DNA of 64,000 nt from Lysobacteraceae bacterium. GTDB lineage: Bacteria > Pseudomonadota > Gammaproteobacteria > Xanthomonadales > Rhodanobacteraceae. The stretch lies in contig SEHB01000004.1 of the NCBI GenBank assembly GCA_004143945.1, positions 218,272 through 282,271 on the forward strand, written 5' to 3'. How positions within the stretch are numbered: position 1 is the stretch's first letter; every line of letters begins with the position of its first letter. The notes beneath the pieces were generated by a model. The model made no database searches. It was not told the origin of the DNA and worked only from the letters and a program-made list of their open reading frames with translations. The translations under genes were made by a program, and so were the position numbers. Below are positions 1-8,811 of this stretch, piece after piece.

Positions 1-96
1 CTCGACTGGGACGACGAACTGATCGCGAAGACCTGCCTGACCCATGCGGGCGAGATCCGCCACGAACCGACGAGAGTGATGGTCGACGGGGGTTGA
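1..96 (+). CDS. pntAA: NAD(P) transhydrogenase subunit alpha, part 1 (C-terminal end only)
   Basis: Only the last 31 codons are in the window, ending in TGA. The tail contains DDELIAKTCLTHAGEIRH, which aligns with the end of the NAD-binding domain of PntA (the DEIV..TLVRDGEL region in Escherichia coli). The alpha chain is split: this soluble NAD(H)-binding domain I protein stops here and its membrane part is the separate gene pntAB. It precedes pntAB and pntB on the same strand, which fits the three-gene transhydrogenase operon of many Proteobacteria. The assignment rests on a short fragment plus context. Confidence 0.75.
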   Translation, partial: LDWDDELIAKTCLTHAGEIRHEPTRVMVDGG

Positions 97-109
97 GGCT
101 GGAGATTCA

Positions 110-185
110 AGTGGCAGCTGCCACTGGCCGGACGTCCGCTTTCCACGCGTGCTTCGTGTGCTTGGTGTTTCAGGCTTTCCCTTGC
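110..185. repeat. intergenic repeat (family 1, copy A) between pntAA and pntAB
   Basis: The gap holds a perfect 16-bp palindrome AGTGGCAGCTGCCACT at 110-125. It is followed at 151-185 by a stretch beginning GCTTCGTGTGCTTGGTG and containing TTTCAGGC and CCCTTGC. Almost the same stretch recurs at 12165-12199, and a diverged form at 58612-58638. In the other two copies it forms the right arm of an inverted repeat; here the left arm is missing or too diverged to see. Confidence 0.55.
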
Positions 186-214
186 TGCTTTTCGCTGTGC
201 CCGGAGGGCTCGGA

Positions 215-511
215 ATGATCGACGGATTCCTCGCGTTGTACATCTTCATGCTCGCCGCGTTCACCGGCAAGGAGATCATCGGCCGCGTGCCGGTGATCCT
301 GCACACGCCGCTGATGTCGGGGTCGAACTTCGTGCACGGCATCGTGCTGGTCGGCGCGATGATCGCGCTCGCGCACGCCGAGTCGCCGCTCGCGATCGCG
401 ATCGGCTTCGTCGGCGTCGTGCTCGGCGCCGGCAACGCGGCAGGCGGCTACGTGGTGACGGAACGCATGCTCGAGATGTTCAAGTCGAGCAAGAACGCGA
501 AGAAGGACTGA
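215..511 (+). CDS. pntAB: NAD(P) transhydrogenase subunit alpha, part 2 (membrane domain)
   Basis: This 98-residue protein supplies the small membrane part of the alpha chain of the proton-translocating transhydrogenase, which uses the proton gradient to drive NADH to NADPH hydride transfer. It has three to four hydrophobic helices and the family-typical stretches HTPLMSGSNFVHGI and GGYVVTERMLEMF. The start at 215 is chosen because GGAGGG at 203-208 is correctly spaced; the frame is open further upstream, but that part lies in repeat DNA. It sits between the pntAA end and pntB, 7 bp before the latter. Confidence 0.9.
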   Translation: MIDGFLALYIFMLAAFTGKEIIGRVPVILHTPLMSGSNFVHGIVLVGAMIALAHAESPLAIAIGFVGVVLGAGNAAGGYVVTERMLEMFKSSKNAKKD

Positions 512-518
512 GCCGCCC

Positions 519-1928
519 ATGGACATCGACACGCTGCTCGTCTACGCCGCCAAGGCCAGCTACCTGCTCGCCGCGGCGCTGTTCATCCTCGGCATCAAGC
601 GCATGTCCTCGCCGGTGACCGCGCGCAAGGGCATCGTGCAGGCCGGCATCGGCATGGTCATCGCGACGCTCGCGACATTCGCGATCACGCGCGGCCACAA
701 CCTCGGCTGGATCATCGCCGCGCTCGCGCTCGGCGTCGTGCCGACCTGGCTCTGGGGCAAGCGCGTCGCGATGACCGACATGCCGCAGATGGTCGCGCTG
801 TTCAACGGCATGGGCGGCGGTTCGGCCGCCGCGATCGGCGCGGGCGAGTTGCTCAAGTTCACCCAGCCGGGCGCCGCGGCGCCCGCCCTGCCGACGCTCG
901 TGCTCGCGATCGTCGGCGCGCTGATCGGCGCGATCTCGATGACCGGCTCGATCATCGCGTGGGCCAAGCTCGACGGGCGCATGGACAAGCGTTTCACGTT
1001 CGGCGGCCAGCAGTTCGTGAATTTCGCGGTGTTCGCGGCCGCGGTGCTCGCGGGACTCGCGCTCGTGTTCTGGAAGCTCGACGCGTCGCTGGTCGTGGTG
1101 TTCTTCCTGCTCGCGCTGAGCTTCGGCGTGCTGATGACGCTGCCGATCGGCGGCGCCGACATGCCGGTGGTGATCTCTCTCTACAACGCGTTGACCGGCC
1201 TCGCGGTCGCGTTCGAAGGCTACGCGATGGGCATCGAGGCGCTGATCGTCGCGGGCATGGTGGTCGGCGCAGCCGGCACCTTCCTGACCCAGCTGATGGC
1301 GAAGGCAATGAACCGCCCGCTCTCGAACGTGCTGTTCTCGAACTTCGGCGGCGGTGGCAGCGGCGAGGCGATCGCGGGATCGCAGAAGCCGATCGAAGCG
1401 GCAGACGCGGCCTCGCTGCTGTACATGGCCGAGAAGGTCATCATCGTGCCGGGCTACGGCATGGCGGTCGCGCAGGCGCAGCACAAGATCTGGGAGCTCT
1501 CGCAGGCGCTGATCAAGGCCGGCAAGGAAGTGAAGTTCGCGATCCATCCGGTCGCGGGCCGCATGCCCGGGCACATGAACGTGCTGCTCGCCGAAGCCGG
1601 CGTCCCCTACGACCTGATCGCGGACATGGACGACATCAATCCCGAGTTCAAGACCTGCGACGTCGCGATCGTGATCGGCGCGAACGACGTGGTGAACCCG
1701 GCCGCGAAGACCGACAAGTCCTCGCCGATCTTCGGCATGCCGATCCTCGACGTCGTCGACGCGCGCCAGGTGATCGTGATCAAGCGCGGCAAGGGCACCG
1801 GCTTTGCCGGCATCGAGAACGCGCTGTTCTACCAGGACAATTCGCGCATGCTGTACGCCGATGGCAAGGAAGCAGCGAACAGCCTGATCGCCGAGCTCAA
1901 GGTGGTCGAGGGCGGCGGCGGGCACTGA
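519..1928 (+). CDS. pntB: NAD(P) transhydrogenase subunit beta
   Basis: The 469-residue beta chain carries the larger membrane domain and the NADP(H)-binding domain III. The N-terminal half has about nine hydrophobic helices, including the conserved [17 protein letters not shown] region. The C-terminal domain shows the NADP-site motifs [40 protein letters not shown] and [13 protein letters not shown]. Length is normal for the family. It follows pntAB by 7 bp and is the last gene of the operon. The complex sits in the inner membrane and maintains NADPH. Confidence 0.97.
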   Translation: MDIDTLLVYAAKASYLLAAALFILGIKRMSSPVTARKGIVQAGIGMVIATLATFAITRGHNLGWIIAALALGVVPTWLWGKRVAMTDMPQMVALFNGMGGGSAAAIGAGELLKFTQPGAAAPALPTLVLAIVGALIGAISMTGSIIAWAKLDGRMDKRFTFGGQQFVNFAVFAAAVLAGLALVFWKLDASLVVVFFLLALSFGVLMTLPIGGADMPVVISLYNALTGLAVAFEGYAMGIEALIVAGMVVGAAGTFLTQLMAKAMNRPLSNVLFSNFGGGGSGEAIAGSQKPIEAADAASLLYMAEKVIIVPGYGMAVAQAQHKIWELSQALIKAGKEVKFAIHPVAGRMPGHMNVLLAEAGVPYDLIADMDDINPEFKTCDVAIVIGANDVVNPAAKTDKSSPIFGMPILDVVDARQVIVIKRGKGTGFAGIENALFYQDNSRMLYADGKEAANSLIAELKVVEGGGGH

Positions 1929-1995
1929 GTGCGCGCATTCAGGCGCGCGAGGCGAGCATAGGCATCGCGGTGGTTCCGCGGGAGGCATGCACTCG

Positions 1996-3669
1996 ATGGC
2001 AGGCGACGACGCGAGGGCACCGCGCGGTGGCCCGGTTGCGCTGGCGGAATGGCAGGCGCTCGCGCGGCATCGGGATGCGACCGCGGGCGTGAGCCTGCGC
2101 GACCGTTTCACGGTGGAGCCGGGCCGCGCGGCGGCTTTCTCGGTCGAGGCCGGCGGCTGGCTGTTCGACCATTCGAAACAGCGTATCGACGCCGAAACCC
2201 TGCGCCTGCTGCTCGCGCTCGCCGACGCACGCGGGCTGCGCGCGTCGATCGACGCGATGTTCCGCGGCGACCGCGTCAACCTCACCGAAGCCCGCGCCGC
2301 GCTTCACGTCGCCTTGCGCGCGCCGCGCGGCGAACGCATCGAAGTCGATGGCCATGACGTCGTCGCCGACGTGCACGACGTGCTCGGGCGCATGGCCGAT
2401 TTCTGCACGCGTGTTCGGGAAGGCGCGTGGACCGGCCATCGCGGCGACCGCATCCGCCACGTGGTGTCGATCGGCATCGGCGGCTCCGACCTCGGGCCGG
2501 TGATGGCGTACGAGGCCCTGCGCCATTACGCCGAACGCGGCATCGACGTCCGCTTCGTCTCCAACGTCGACCCGACCGACTTCACCGAAGCAGTGCGCGG
2601 GTTCGATCCCGCGGCGACGCTGTTCATCGTCTGCTCCAAGACCTTCACGACCCAGGAAACGCTCGCGAACGCGCATGCGGCGCGCGCATGGCTGCTTGCC
2701 GCGCTCGCCGACGAGCGCGCGATCGCGCGCCACTTCGTCGCGGTCTCGACCAATGCGGCGGAGGTGGCGAAGTTCGGGATCGACGTCGCGAACATGTTCG
2801 GCTTCTGGGACTGGGTCGGCGGCCGCTATTCCCTCGGTTCGGCGATCGGGCTTTCGACGATGCTGGCGGTCGGACCGGCGCGCTTCGGCGAACTGCTCGC
2901 CGGCTACCGCGAGATGGACGTGCATTTCCGCGACGCTCCGTTCGATCGCAACCTGCCGGCGTTGCACGGCCTGATCGGCATCTGGAACACCAATTTCCTC
3001 GGCGCGCAGACTCACGCGGTGCTGCCGTACGACCAGTACCTGCACCGCTTCCCGGCCTACCTGCAGCAGCTCGTGATGGAGAGCAACGGCAAGCAGGTCG
3101 ACCTGCATGGACGCCGCGTCGCGTGCGACACCAGCGCGGTCTGGTGGGGCGAGCCCGGAACCAACGGTCAGCATTCGTTCTTCCAGTTGCTGCATCAGGG
3201 GACGCGGCTCGCGTCATGCGACTTCATCGGCTTCTGCCAGTCGCTCAACCCCCTCGCGGATGCGGGCGGCATCGCGCAGCACGACCTGCTGATCGCCAAC
3301 ATGTTCGCGCAGGGCGAAGCGCTCGCGTTCGGTCGCGATGCAGCGGCCGTGCGCACGGATGGCGTGCCCGAGGCATTGGTGCCGCATCGCGTGTTCGAAG
3401 GCGACCGCCCGAGCAGCACCCTGCTCGCGCCGCGCCTCACGCCGCATGCACTGGGCGCGCTGGTCGCGCTGTACGAGCACAGCGTGTTCACCCAGGCCGC
3501 GATCTGGGGCATCGATGCGTTCGACCAGTGGGGCGTCGAACTCGGCAAGGTACTCGCCAAGCGCACGGCGGCCGAACTCGCCGCGCGCGAGGAGCCCGCG
3601 TTGCAGCACGACGGTTCGACCAATGCGCTGGTGCGCAGGTACCGGCGCTGGCGCGAACCGGCCGGCTGA
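1996..3669 (+). CDS. pgi: glucose-6-phosphate isomerase
   Basis: Interconverts glucose 6-phosphate and fructose 6-phosphate in the cytosol. Both family signatures are intact: [14 protein letters not shown] and [10 protein letters not shown]. So are the phosphate-binding [11 protein letters not shown], the MESNGK segment with the catalytic Glu, and GTNGQHSF with the ring-opening His. At 557 residues the length is normal. An ATG at 1987 is also in frame, but GGAGG at 1981-1985 lies only one base before it and ten before the ATG at 1996, so 1996 is preferred. It stands 67 bp after pntB, which may tie it to NADPH supply. Confidence 0.96.
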   Translation: MAGDDARAPRGGPVALAEWQALARHRDATAGVSLRDRFTVEPGRAAAFSVEAGGWLFDHSKQRIDAETLRLLLALADARGLRASIDAMFRGDRVNLTEARAALHVALRAPRGERIEVDGHDVVADVHDVLGRMADFCTRVREGAWTGHRGDRIRHVVSIGIGGSDLGPVMAYEALRHYAERGIDVRFVSNVDPTDFTEAVRGFDPAATLFIVCSKTFTTQETLANAHAARAWLLAALADERAIARHFVAVSTNAAEVAKFGIDVANMFGFWDWVGGRYSLGSAIGLSTMLAVGPARFGELLAGYREMDVHFRDAPFDRNLPALHGLIGIWNTNFLGAQTHAVLPYDQYLHRFPAYLQQLVMESNGKQVDLHGRRVACDTSAVWWGEPGTNGQHSFFQLLHQGTRLASCDFIGFCQSLNPLADAGGIAQHDLLIANMFAQGEALAFGRDAAAVRTDGVPEALVPHRVFEGDRPSSTLLAPRLTPHALGALVALYEHSVFTQAAIWGIDAFDQWGVELGKVLAKRTAAELAAREEPALQHDGSTNALVRRYRRWREPAG

Positions 3670-3745
3670 TGCCCGCCCCGCCGGCGACGCCGGCGGCTCG
3701 CGGACGCGCGATGCGCGTTCGTCCACGCAACCGAGGAACCCTGCA

Positions 3746-4300
3746 ATGGCCAACTTCCGCGTCGCCGTCATCGTCGGCAGCCTTCGCCGCGACTCGATCA
3801 ACCGCAAGCTCGCGGACGCGCTCGCGGGCCTCGCGCCGGCCGGATTCACGTTCGAACAGCTGCGCATCGACGACCTGCCGTCCTACAACCAGGACGACGA
3901 CGCGAATCAGTCCGCGCCGGTCAAGCGGCTGAAGGGCGAGATCGCGAACGCGCAGGGACTCGTGTTCGTGACACCGGAGTACAACCGCTCGATGCCGGGC
4001 GTGCTCAAGAACGCGATCGACCACGCCTCGCGCCCGTACGGGCACAACGCCTGGGCGGGCAAGCCCGCGGGCGTGATCGGCGCTTCGATCGGCGCGATCG
4101 GCAGCGCACTCGCTCAGCAGCACCTGCGCAACGTGCTCGCCTACCTGGATGCGCCGACGATGGGGCAGCCGGAGGTGTTCCTGCAGATCAAGGACGGCTT
4201 CTTCGATGCCGAAGGCGGCATCGCGAACGAAGGCACGCGCAAATTCGTGCAGGGATGGATGGATCGCTATGCGGACTGGGTGCGGCTGCACGCGACCTGA
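3746..4300 (+). CDS. NAD(P)H-dependent FMN reductase (ChrR/YieF-like flavodoxin-fold quinone reductase)
   Basis: A 184-residue protein of the flavodoxin-like NADPH-dependent FMN reductase family, which reduces quinones, azo dyes or chromate. VGSLRRDSINRKLA near the N-terminus is the FMN phosphate-binding loop. PEYNRSMPGVLKNAIDHAS is the family motif that contacts the isoalloxazine ring. The start has GAGGAA eight bases upstream; the frame is open for another 400 bp upstream, but that part is the shadow of pgi. It lies 76 bp behind pgi on the same strand. The physiological substrate cannot be told from sequence. Confidence 0.88.
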   Translation: MANFRVAVIVGSLRRDSINRKLADALAGLAPAGFTFEQLRIDDLPSYNQDDDANQSAPVKRLKGEIANAQGLVFVTPEYNRSMPGVLKNAIDHASRPYGHNAWAGKPAGVIGASIGAIGSALAQQHLRNVLAYLDAPTMGQPEVFLQIKDGFFDAEGGIANEGTRKFVQGWMDRYADWVRLHAT

Positions 4301-4306
4301 TCGCAT

Positions 4307-4759
4307 TCAGCGCCGTGGTTCCTGCGCGGCGCGCCGAGGCCGAAGCACCCATGCCGCCGCCGCGACCGCGGCGGCGAGCGCGATCGTGAGCGGCCAGCCG
4401 CCGACACCGGCGCGCATCACGTCGAACACCATCGCGGGACCCATCTGGTTCATCGTCGAGCGCATCGGCAGGCCGAGCATCGAGGCGATCCGCGCGATCG
4501 CCTGCAGCGACCAGGCATAGGTCGAGGCGAGCAGCACGCAGGCGATCGCGATCGCAGCGCCGCTCGCGCGCCCGGCGAATCCGTGCGTGCGCAGCGCCCA
4601 CGCGACGGGCATCGCGATCGCGAACGCGAACAGCAGGAGCGGGCTGCGCAGGTACAGCGACAGCAGGCACCAGATCGCGCCACCCGCGAGCGCGCACATC
4701 GCCGCGGTCGCCACGCCGATCGCGCGTTCGCGCATTGCAGGACCGCGCGGCTGCGTCAT
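4307..4759 (-). CDS. small multi-pass membrane protein of unknown function
   Basis: I do not recognise this family. The frame encodes up to 150 residues with four hydrophobic segments (roughly residues 14-32, 35-55, 63-85 and 120-140), a conserved-looking loop STMNQMGPAMVFDVMR and a basic C-terminus. A second in-frame ATG at 4735 would give 142 residues and is equally plausible. It converges on the FMN reductase with only 6 bp between the stops and has no partner gene. The amphipathic pattern and strand-specific coding bias make it more likely real than a shadow frame. Confidence 0.65.
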   Translation of the reverse strand: MTQPRGPAMRERAIGVATAAMCALAGGAIWCLLSLYLRSPLLLFAFAIAMPVAWALRTHGFAGRASGAAIAIACVLLASTYAWSLQAIARIASMLGLPMRSTMNQMGPAMVFDVMRAGVGGWPLTIALAAAVAAAAWVLRPRRAAQEPRR

Positions 4760-4889
4760 GTCGGGGAATCCTTCTGCGCGTAGGCGGAACCCTCGATGAT
4801 AGCGAGCGCGCGTGCGCGGCGCAGCAGCGTGCGGTCGGCGTCGCGTTGCGTTCGCGGGGAGCGCGGCGGGCCGATGGCGATCGGTTATG

Positions 4890-5012
4890 TCCGTTCGCGC
4901 TGAGCGCAGCGGCCGCAGGCCGCGGAGTCGAAGCGCCAGGTGCCAGGCGCGGCGCTGCCGCGACGGCCGGGCCCTTCGACTCCGGCCTTCGGCCTGCGCT
5001 CAGGGCGAACGG
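4890..5012. repeat. 120-bp intergenic repeat (family 2), copy 1
   Basis: The unit begins CCGTTCGCGCTGAGCGCAG and ends CTGCGCTCAGGGCGAACGG, so its ends are inverted repeats of each other. The centre carries CCTTCGACTCCGGCCTTC. A nearly identical unit lies at 5110-5230 in the same orientation, and half a unit at 52841-52897. Such elements resemble the extragenic palindromic repeats of xanthomonads. The whole gap 4760-5259 consists of these units plus a degenerate partial copy at about 5053-5100; I see no gene in it. Confidence 0.8.
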
Positions 5013-5109
5013 ATGTCGTGGCCGTTCGTGCGGGTGTGCGCAGCGGCCACTGTTTGCCGTTCCCTTCAGGTCGCGCCGAGCGCAACGGCCGAAGGCCGCC
5101 GCTTCCCCC

Positions 5110-5230
5110 CGTTCGCGCTGAGCGCAGCGGCTGCAGGCCGCGGAGTCGAAGCGCCAGGCGCCAGGCGCGGGGCTGCCGCGACGGCCGGGCCCTTCGACTC
5201 CGGCCTTCGGCCTGCGCTCGGGGCGAACGG
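5110..5230. repeat. 120-bp intergenic repeat (family 2), copy 2
   Basis: A direct repeat of 4890-5012, differing at only a few positions, with the same inverted ends (TTCGCGCTGAGCGCAG against CTGCGCTCGGGGCGAA). It ends 29 bp before the stop codon of the GNAT gene, so it will lie at the 3' end of that transcript and could act as a hairpin that ends or stabilises it. Confidence 0.8.
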
Positions 5231-5259
5231 CGGTTGTGGACGCTCGTGCGGCTTCGCCC

Positions 5260-5667
5260 TCAAACCAGCACGTCGTCCTCGCGCAGCATCCAGGCCTGCG
5301 GCATGTGCGCGAACCCGATCCGCGGGTAGTAGCGCTCCGCTGCCGGCGCGGCGAGCAGCACGAGCTTGGCCTGCGGCGCCGCCGCTCGCGTGTGGCGAAT
5401 CAGTTCGCGGCCGATGCCCTGCCGCTGGTGGTCTTCGCGCACCGCGAGATCGGCGAGGTACGTCGTCCAAGCGAAATCGGTGAGGCTGCGCGAGATGCCG
5501 AGCAGGCGTTCGCCGTCCCATGCGGTGACGATCAGGTTGGCGTGTTCGATCATCGCGCCGAAGCGCGCATCGTCGTCGATCGGGCGGCGCTGGCCCAGCG
5601 TCGAGGCGCGGTAGAGTTCGCGCGCCTGCCCGAGGTCAGGGCGGCAGTCGTTGCGGTACGTGATCAT
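5260..5667 (-). CDS. GNAT-family N-acetyltransferase
   Basis: A 135-residue acetyl-CoA-dependent acetyltransferase of the short GNAT type. The acetyl-CoA site motif REDHQRQGIGRELIRHTR (Q/RxxGxG/A) follows the beta-strand LADLAV, and the terminal ERYYPRIGFAHMPQAWML is the usual last motif of this subgroup. Its ATG overlaps the TGA of the upstream flavin-binding gene (ATGA at 5664-5667), so the two are translationally coupled. The substrate is unknown; the pairing with a flavin/PLP-type protein under a MocR regulator suggests a small-molecule amine target, which is inference. Confidence 0.85.
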   Translation of the reverse strand: MITYRNDCRPDLGQARELYRASTLGQRRPIDDDARFGAMIEHANLIVTAWDGERLLGISRSLTDFAWTTYLADLAVREDHQRQGIGRELIRHTRAAAPQAKLVLLAAPAAERYYPRIGFAHMPQAWMLREDDVLV

Positions 5668-6335
5668 GCGGATGCTCCGTTGCGGGCGAACAGGTCGCGC
5701 ACCGAGCGCGGCAGCTCGATGCCGTCGACGAGGTCGGCTTCGGGCAGCGGCGTGCCGAACACGTTGCGCATCGGCACGACGCCGGCCCATGCAGGGACGG
5801 CGAGATCGGCGGCGTTTTCCTTCGCGCCGCCTTCGCGCACCTTCGCGCTCGCATCCTCGATCTCGAACAGCAGCACCGAGGTCGCGCCGAGTTCGCTCGC
5901 GTCGGCGGCGCGCGATTCCGTCGAACGCCCCGGCAACATCGCATCGACGAAGCGCGCGAGCGCGGCGGCCTTCGCGCCCGGATCGTCGATTGCGCGCGCG
6001 CGGCCGAACGCGACGACCGAGCGGTAGTTGACCGAATGATCGAAGTGCGAGCGCGCGAGCACGAGCCCGTCGACGTGCGTGACCGTGATGCAGGCCGCGA
6101 TGCCTTCGCCGAGCCCGCGCATGAGGCGGCTGGCGACCGAGCCGTGCAGCAGCACGCTGTCGCCGTCGCGTGCGTACAGCATCGGGATCACGAATGGTTG
6201 ACCGTCTACGCAGAAACCGACGTGTGCGAGCATGCCGGCGTCGAGGACCGCATGCACGCTCGCGCGGTCGTAGCGTGCACGCGCCTTGGTGCGTTCGACG
6301 CGATGGCGGCCATCGCGGGGCGGAGGGGTCGTCAT
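5664..6335 (-). CDS. pyridoxamine 5'-phosphate oxidase-like flavin-binding protein (NimA-like, COG3467)
   Basis: A 223-residue split-barrel flavoprotein. The N-terminal RTKARARYDRASVHAVLDAG and HVGFCVDGQPFVIPMLYAR are characteristic of the COG3467 branch, and HFDHSVNYRSVVAFGRAR is the matching second motif. Members bind FMN or related cofactors; the reaction is usually unknown. The start at 6335 is chosen because the family normally begins a few residues before RTK; the open frame continues to 6419 but would run into the operator region. It is divergent from the MocR-type regulator and coupled to the GNAT gene downstream. Confidence 0.85.
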   Translation of the reverse strand: MTTPPPRDGRHRVERTKARARYDRASVHAVLDAGMLAHVGFCVDGQPFVIPMLYARDGDSVLLHGSVASRLMRGLGEGIAACITVTHVDGLVLARSHFDHSVNYRSVVAFGRARAIDDPGAKAAALARFVDAMLPGRSTESRAADASELGATSVLLFEIEDASAKVREGGAKENAADLAVPAWAGVVPMRNVFGTPLPEADLVDGIELPRSVRDLFARNGASA

Positions 6336-6398
6336 CTGGTGTCTCGGCGTCGGTGGCGGGGCGCGCAGGGTCTGCGCACGCGGATTCTCGGCCGCGGT

Positions 6399-6444
6399 AT
6401 TGGTACCATACAGTTCCACATCCGATCACCCTGGTGGTGCCAAT
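6399..6444. promoter_or_regulatory. probable operator for the MocR-type regulator (divergent promoter region)
   Basis: ATTGGTACCA at 6399-6408 and TGGTGCCAAT at 6435-6444 are reverse complements apart from one base, with centres 36 bp apart. They lie between the divergent flavoprotein/GNAT pair and the MocR gene, touching the likely GTG start of the latter. Paired sites spaced by a few helical turns are typical for MocR/GntR regulators, which often repress their own gene and activate the divergent one. Binding by the adjacent regulator is inference. Confidence 0.5.
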
Positions 6445-6445
6445 C

Positions 6446-7891
6446 GTGTATCTCGATCTCGATGGCCAGGGCGCCCGTTACGCCCAGCTGATCCGCGCGC
6501 TCAAGGCGGCGATCCTCGACGGTCGCGTCAGCGCGGGTGCACGCCTACCCGCGAGCCGTTCGCTCGCACGCGAGCTCGACATCTCGCGCAACACGGTGCT
6601 CGCGGCGTACGAGCAACTGCAGGCCGAAGGCTTCCTGCTCGGGCGCGTCGGATCGGGCAGTTTCGTCGCGAACGTCGGCAGTCCGGCGCCTCCCAGGCGC
6701 GCGGCGCAGACGCTGGTCGCCCCGTTGTCTTCGTTCGCGCGGCGCGCCCTGGCCAATACCGACGGCCGGCGGATTCCTGGGCATCAGCATGCGGGGTTGC
6801 GCTACAACCTGCAGTACGGCTTGCCGCTCGCGAATCCGCTTCTCGCGAGCGTGTGGCGCCGCGAGGTCAGCCGCGCGGCCGAGCACGTCGACTTCGATTA
6901 TCCGGATGCGCAAGGCCTCGCGGGACTGCGCGCCGCGATCTGCGACTATCTTTCGCGCCGTCGCGGCGTGCCGGCCGTGCCCGAGGACGTGCTCGTCGTT
7001 TCGGGCACCCAGCAGGCGTTCGCGCTCGCCGCGCGCGTGCTGCTCGAGCCTGGCGACACCGTCGTGCTCGAGGATCCGCACTATCGCGGCGCGAGCCAGG
7101 CATTCGCTGCGCACGGCGCACATGCGCGCGGCTGTCGCGTCGATGCCGAAGGCCTGGTGCCTTCGGCGCTGCCGGAATCGGCCCGCCTCGCGGTGGTGAC
7201 CCCTTCGCACCAGTTCCCGACCGGCGCATTGCTGCCGCTGCCGCGGCGGCTGGAACTGCTGGAGTGGGCCGCGCGCGGCCGCGCCTGGCTCATCGAAGAC
7301 GATTACGACGGCGAGTTCCGCTACGGCGGGCGTCCGCTCGCCGCGCTGAAGTCGCTCGATCGCGATGGCCGCGTGATCTACATCGGAAGTTTCTCGAAGG
7401 CGCTTTTCCCGGCGCTGCGCCTCGGCTACATGGTGGTTCCGGCCTCGGTGCGCGATGCGTTCGTCGCCGCCAAATGGCTCGAAGACCGCGGCTGCAACGC
7501 GCTCGAGCAGGCCGCGCTCGCGAACTTCATGGTCGACGGCGGGTTCGAACGGCACCTGCGCCGCGCGGCGCTCACGCTGCGGGCGCGCCGCGTCGCGATG
7601 CTCGCCGGCATCTCGAAGCACGCGCGCGGCGCGCTCGAAGTCGTCGACTCGAATGCAGGCATGCACCTGACCGCATGGCTCACGCGCGGCAACCATGGCG
7701 ATTGCGAGCGGCTGGTCGCGCATGCGCGCACGCGCGGTCTCGGCCTCTATTCGGTCGCGCCGTACTTCCTGAAGCCGCCGCCGCGACCGGGACTCGTGCT
7801 CGGTTACGCGGGCCTGCCGCCTGCGGACATCGATGCCGCGATGCGCCTGCTCGGGCGTTGCCTGCGTGAAACCGGGCTGCTGCCGGGCTGA
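6446..7891 (+). CDS. MocR-type transcriptional regulator (GntR helix-turn-helix fused to aminotransferase domain)
   Basis: A 481-residue PLP-dependent regulator. The N-terminal 75 residues are a GntR winged helix (RYAQLIRALKAAILDGRVS, LPASRSLARELDISRNTV). The rest is a class I/II aminotransferase fold with VVTPSHQFPTG, IEDDYDGEFRYGG and the PLP lysine in GSFSKALFPALRLGYMV. The start is uncertain: GTG codons at 6434, 6437 and 6446 are in frame, no good ribosome site precedes them, and 6446 gives the usual first helix and the normal family length. PdxR-type members control vitamin B6 genes; here the divergent PNPOx-like gene is the likely target. Confidence 0.9.
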   Translation: MYLDLDGQGARYAQLIRALKAAILDGRVSAGARLPASRSLARELDISRNTVLAAYEQLQAEGFLLGRVGSGSFVANVGSPAPPRRAAQTLVAPLSSFARRALANTDGRRIPGHQHAGLRYNLQYGLPLANPLLASVWRREVSRAAEHVDFDYPDAQGLAGLRAAICDYLSRRRGVPAVPEDVLVVSGTQQAFALAARVLLEPGDTVVLEDPHYRGASQAFAAHGAHARGCRVDAEGLVPSALPESARLAVVTPSHQFPTGALLPLPRRLELLEWAARGRAWLIEDDYDGEFRYGGRPLAALKSLDRDGRVIYIGSFSKALFPALRLGYMVVPASVRDAFVAAKWLEDRGCNALEQAALANFMVDGGFERHLRRAALTLRARRVAMLAGISKHARGALEVVDSNAGMHLTAWLTRGNHGDCERLVAHARTRGLGLYSVAPYFLKPPPRPGLVLGYAGLPPADIDAAMRLLGRCLRETGLLPG

Positions 7892-8098
7892 AGGATCGGA
7901 GCCCAGGTGATGCTGCCCGAGGGAACCGGGCGCCACGGCATGCCTCGAACCTCGGGCCGTCAAGCGACGTTGAAGCGTGGGCCGGCCGCCCCGACATCGA
8001 GGCAGCAGCGTTCGCCGCCGAACGGATGACTGCGCCGATCGGCCGCCCCGCGGCATAATGCGGTGTTCCGCACGAACCCTCGCCGAAGAAACGCCGCA

Positions 8099-8653
8099 AT
8101 GGGCTACAGCCAGACCTCCGAACCGATCCGCCTCGAACGCGACTGCGACGCCGTGATGGTGCCGCAGGGCGACGCGGTGACGTTGCCCGCGGGACAGGTC
8201 GGCTACATCACGCAGGCGCTCGGTGGCAGCTTCACGGTCTACATCGACGGCAACCTGTTCCGCATCAGCGGCAACGACGCGGACGCGCTCGGCAAGTCGC
8301 CGCCGGCGCCGCTGGAACTCGCGGACGACGCGGGGGATGCGGACGTCGAGAAGCTGGTCTGGCAGCAGTTGCGCACCTGCTTCGACCCCGAGATCCCGAT
8401 CGACATCGTCGAACTCGGCCTCGTCTACGACTGCGACCTCGAAACGCTGCCCGACGGCATGCGCAAGGTCAATGTGCGCATGACGCTGACCGCGCCGGGA
8501 TGCGGCATGGGCGACATTCTCGTCGACGATGTGCGCACCAAGCTCGAGATGATCCCGACCGTCGCCGAAGCCGATGTCGACCTCGTGTTCGATCCGCCGT
8601 GGAACCAGACCATGATGTCGGAAGCCGCGCGTCTCGAAACCGGGATGCTCTGA
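8099..8653 (+). CDS. sufT: Fe-S cluster assembly/maturation protein SufT (MIP18/DUF59 family)
   Basis: A 184-residue SufT with an N-terminal extension and a C-terminal MIP18 domain that has FDPEIPIDIVELGLVYD, the conserved Cys motif TAPGCGMGDILVDDV and the terminal VFDPPWN. SufT helps mature Fe-S proteins under high demand. Here it is away from any suf operon. The ATG at 8099 is used because the family starts near SQTSEPI; an upstream ATG at 8063 would add 12 unconserved residues. CATAAT at 8054-8059 could be a -10 element about 40 bp before the start. Confidence 0.9.
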   Translation: MGYSQTSEPIRLERDCDAVMVPQGDAVTLPAGQVGYITQALGGSFTVYIDGNLFRISGNDADALGKSPPAPLELADDAGDADVEKLVWQQLRTCFDPEIPIDIVELGLVYDCDLETLPDGMRKVNVRMTLTAPGCGMGDILVDDVRTKLEMIPTVAEADVDLVFDPPWNQTMMSEAARLETGML

Positions 8654-8811
8654 CGCGTCCGTCCCCGACTGTGGCCCGCGCTGCGCGCGGCCAGCCGGGA
8701 AGACACCCGGTCGCGTACCAGCGGAAGGGGTTGAGCCCCGGGCGTCGGGTGGCGTGCAGGCGCGGCATTTTTCGTTCTAGGATGGCGCACGCCCCTCGAC
8801 GAGCCGCTTCG

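Noticed and set aside
4890..5230. Repeated units as CRISPR or as a coding frame (open frame 4812-5483)
   Set aside because: There are only two 120-bp units with inverted ends and no regular spacers. The open frames through them are Arg/Ala-rich and repeat with the DNA, so they are not genes.
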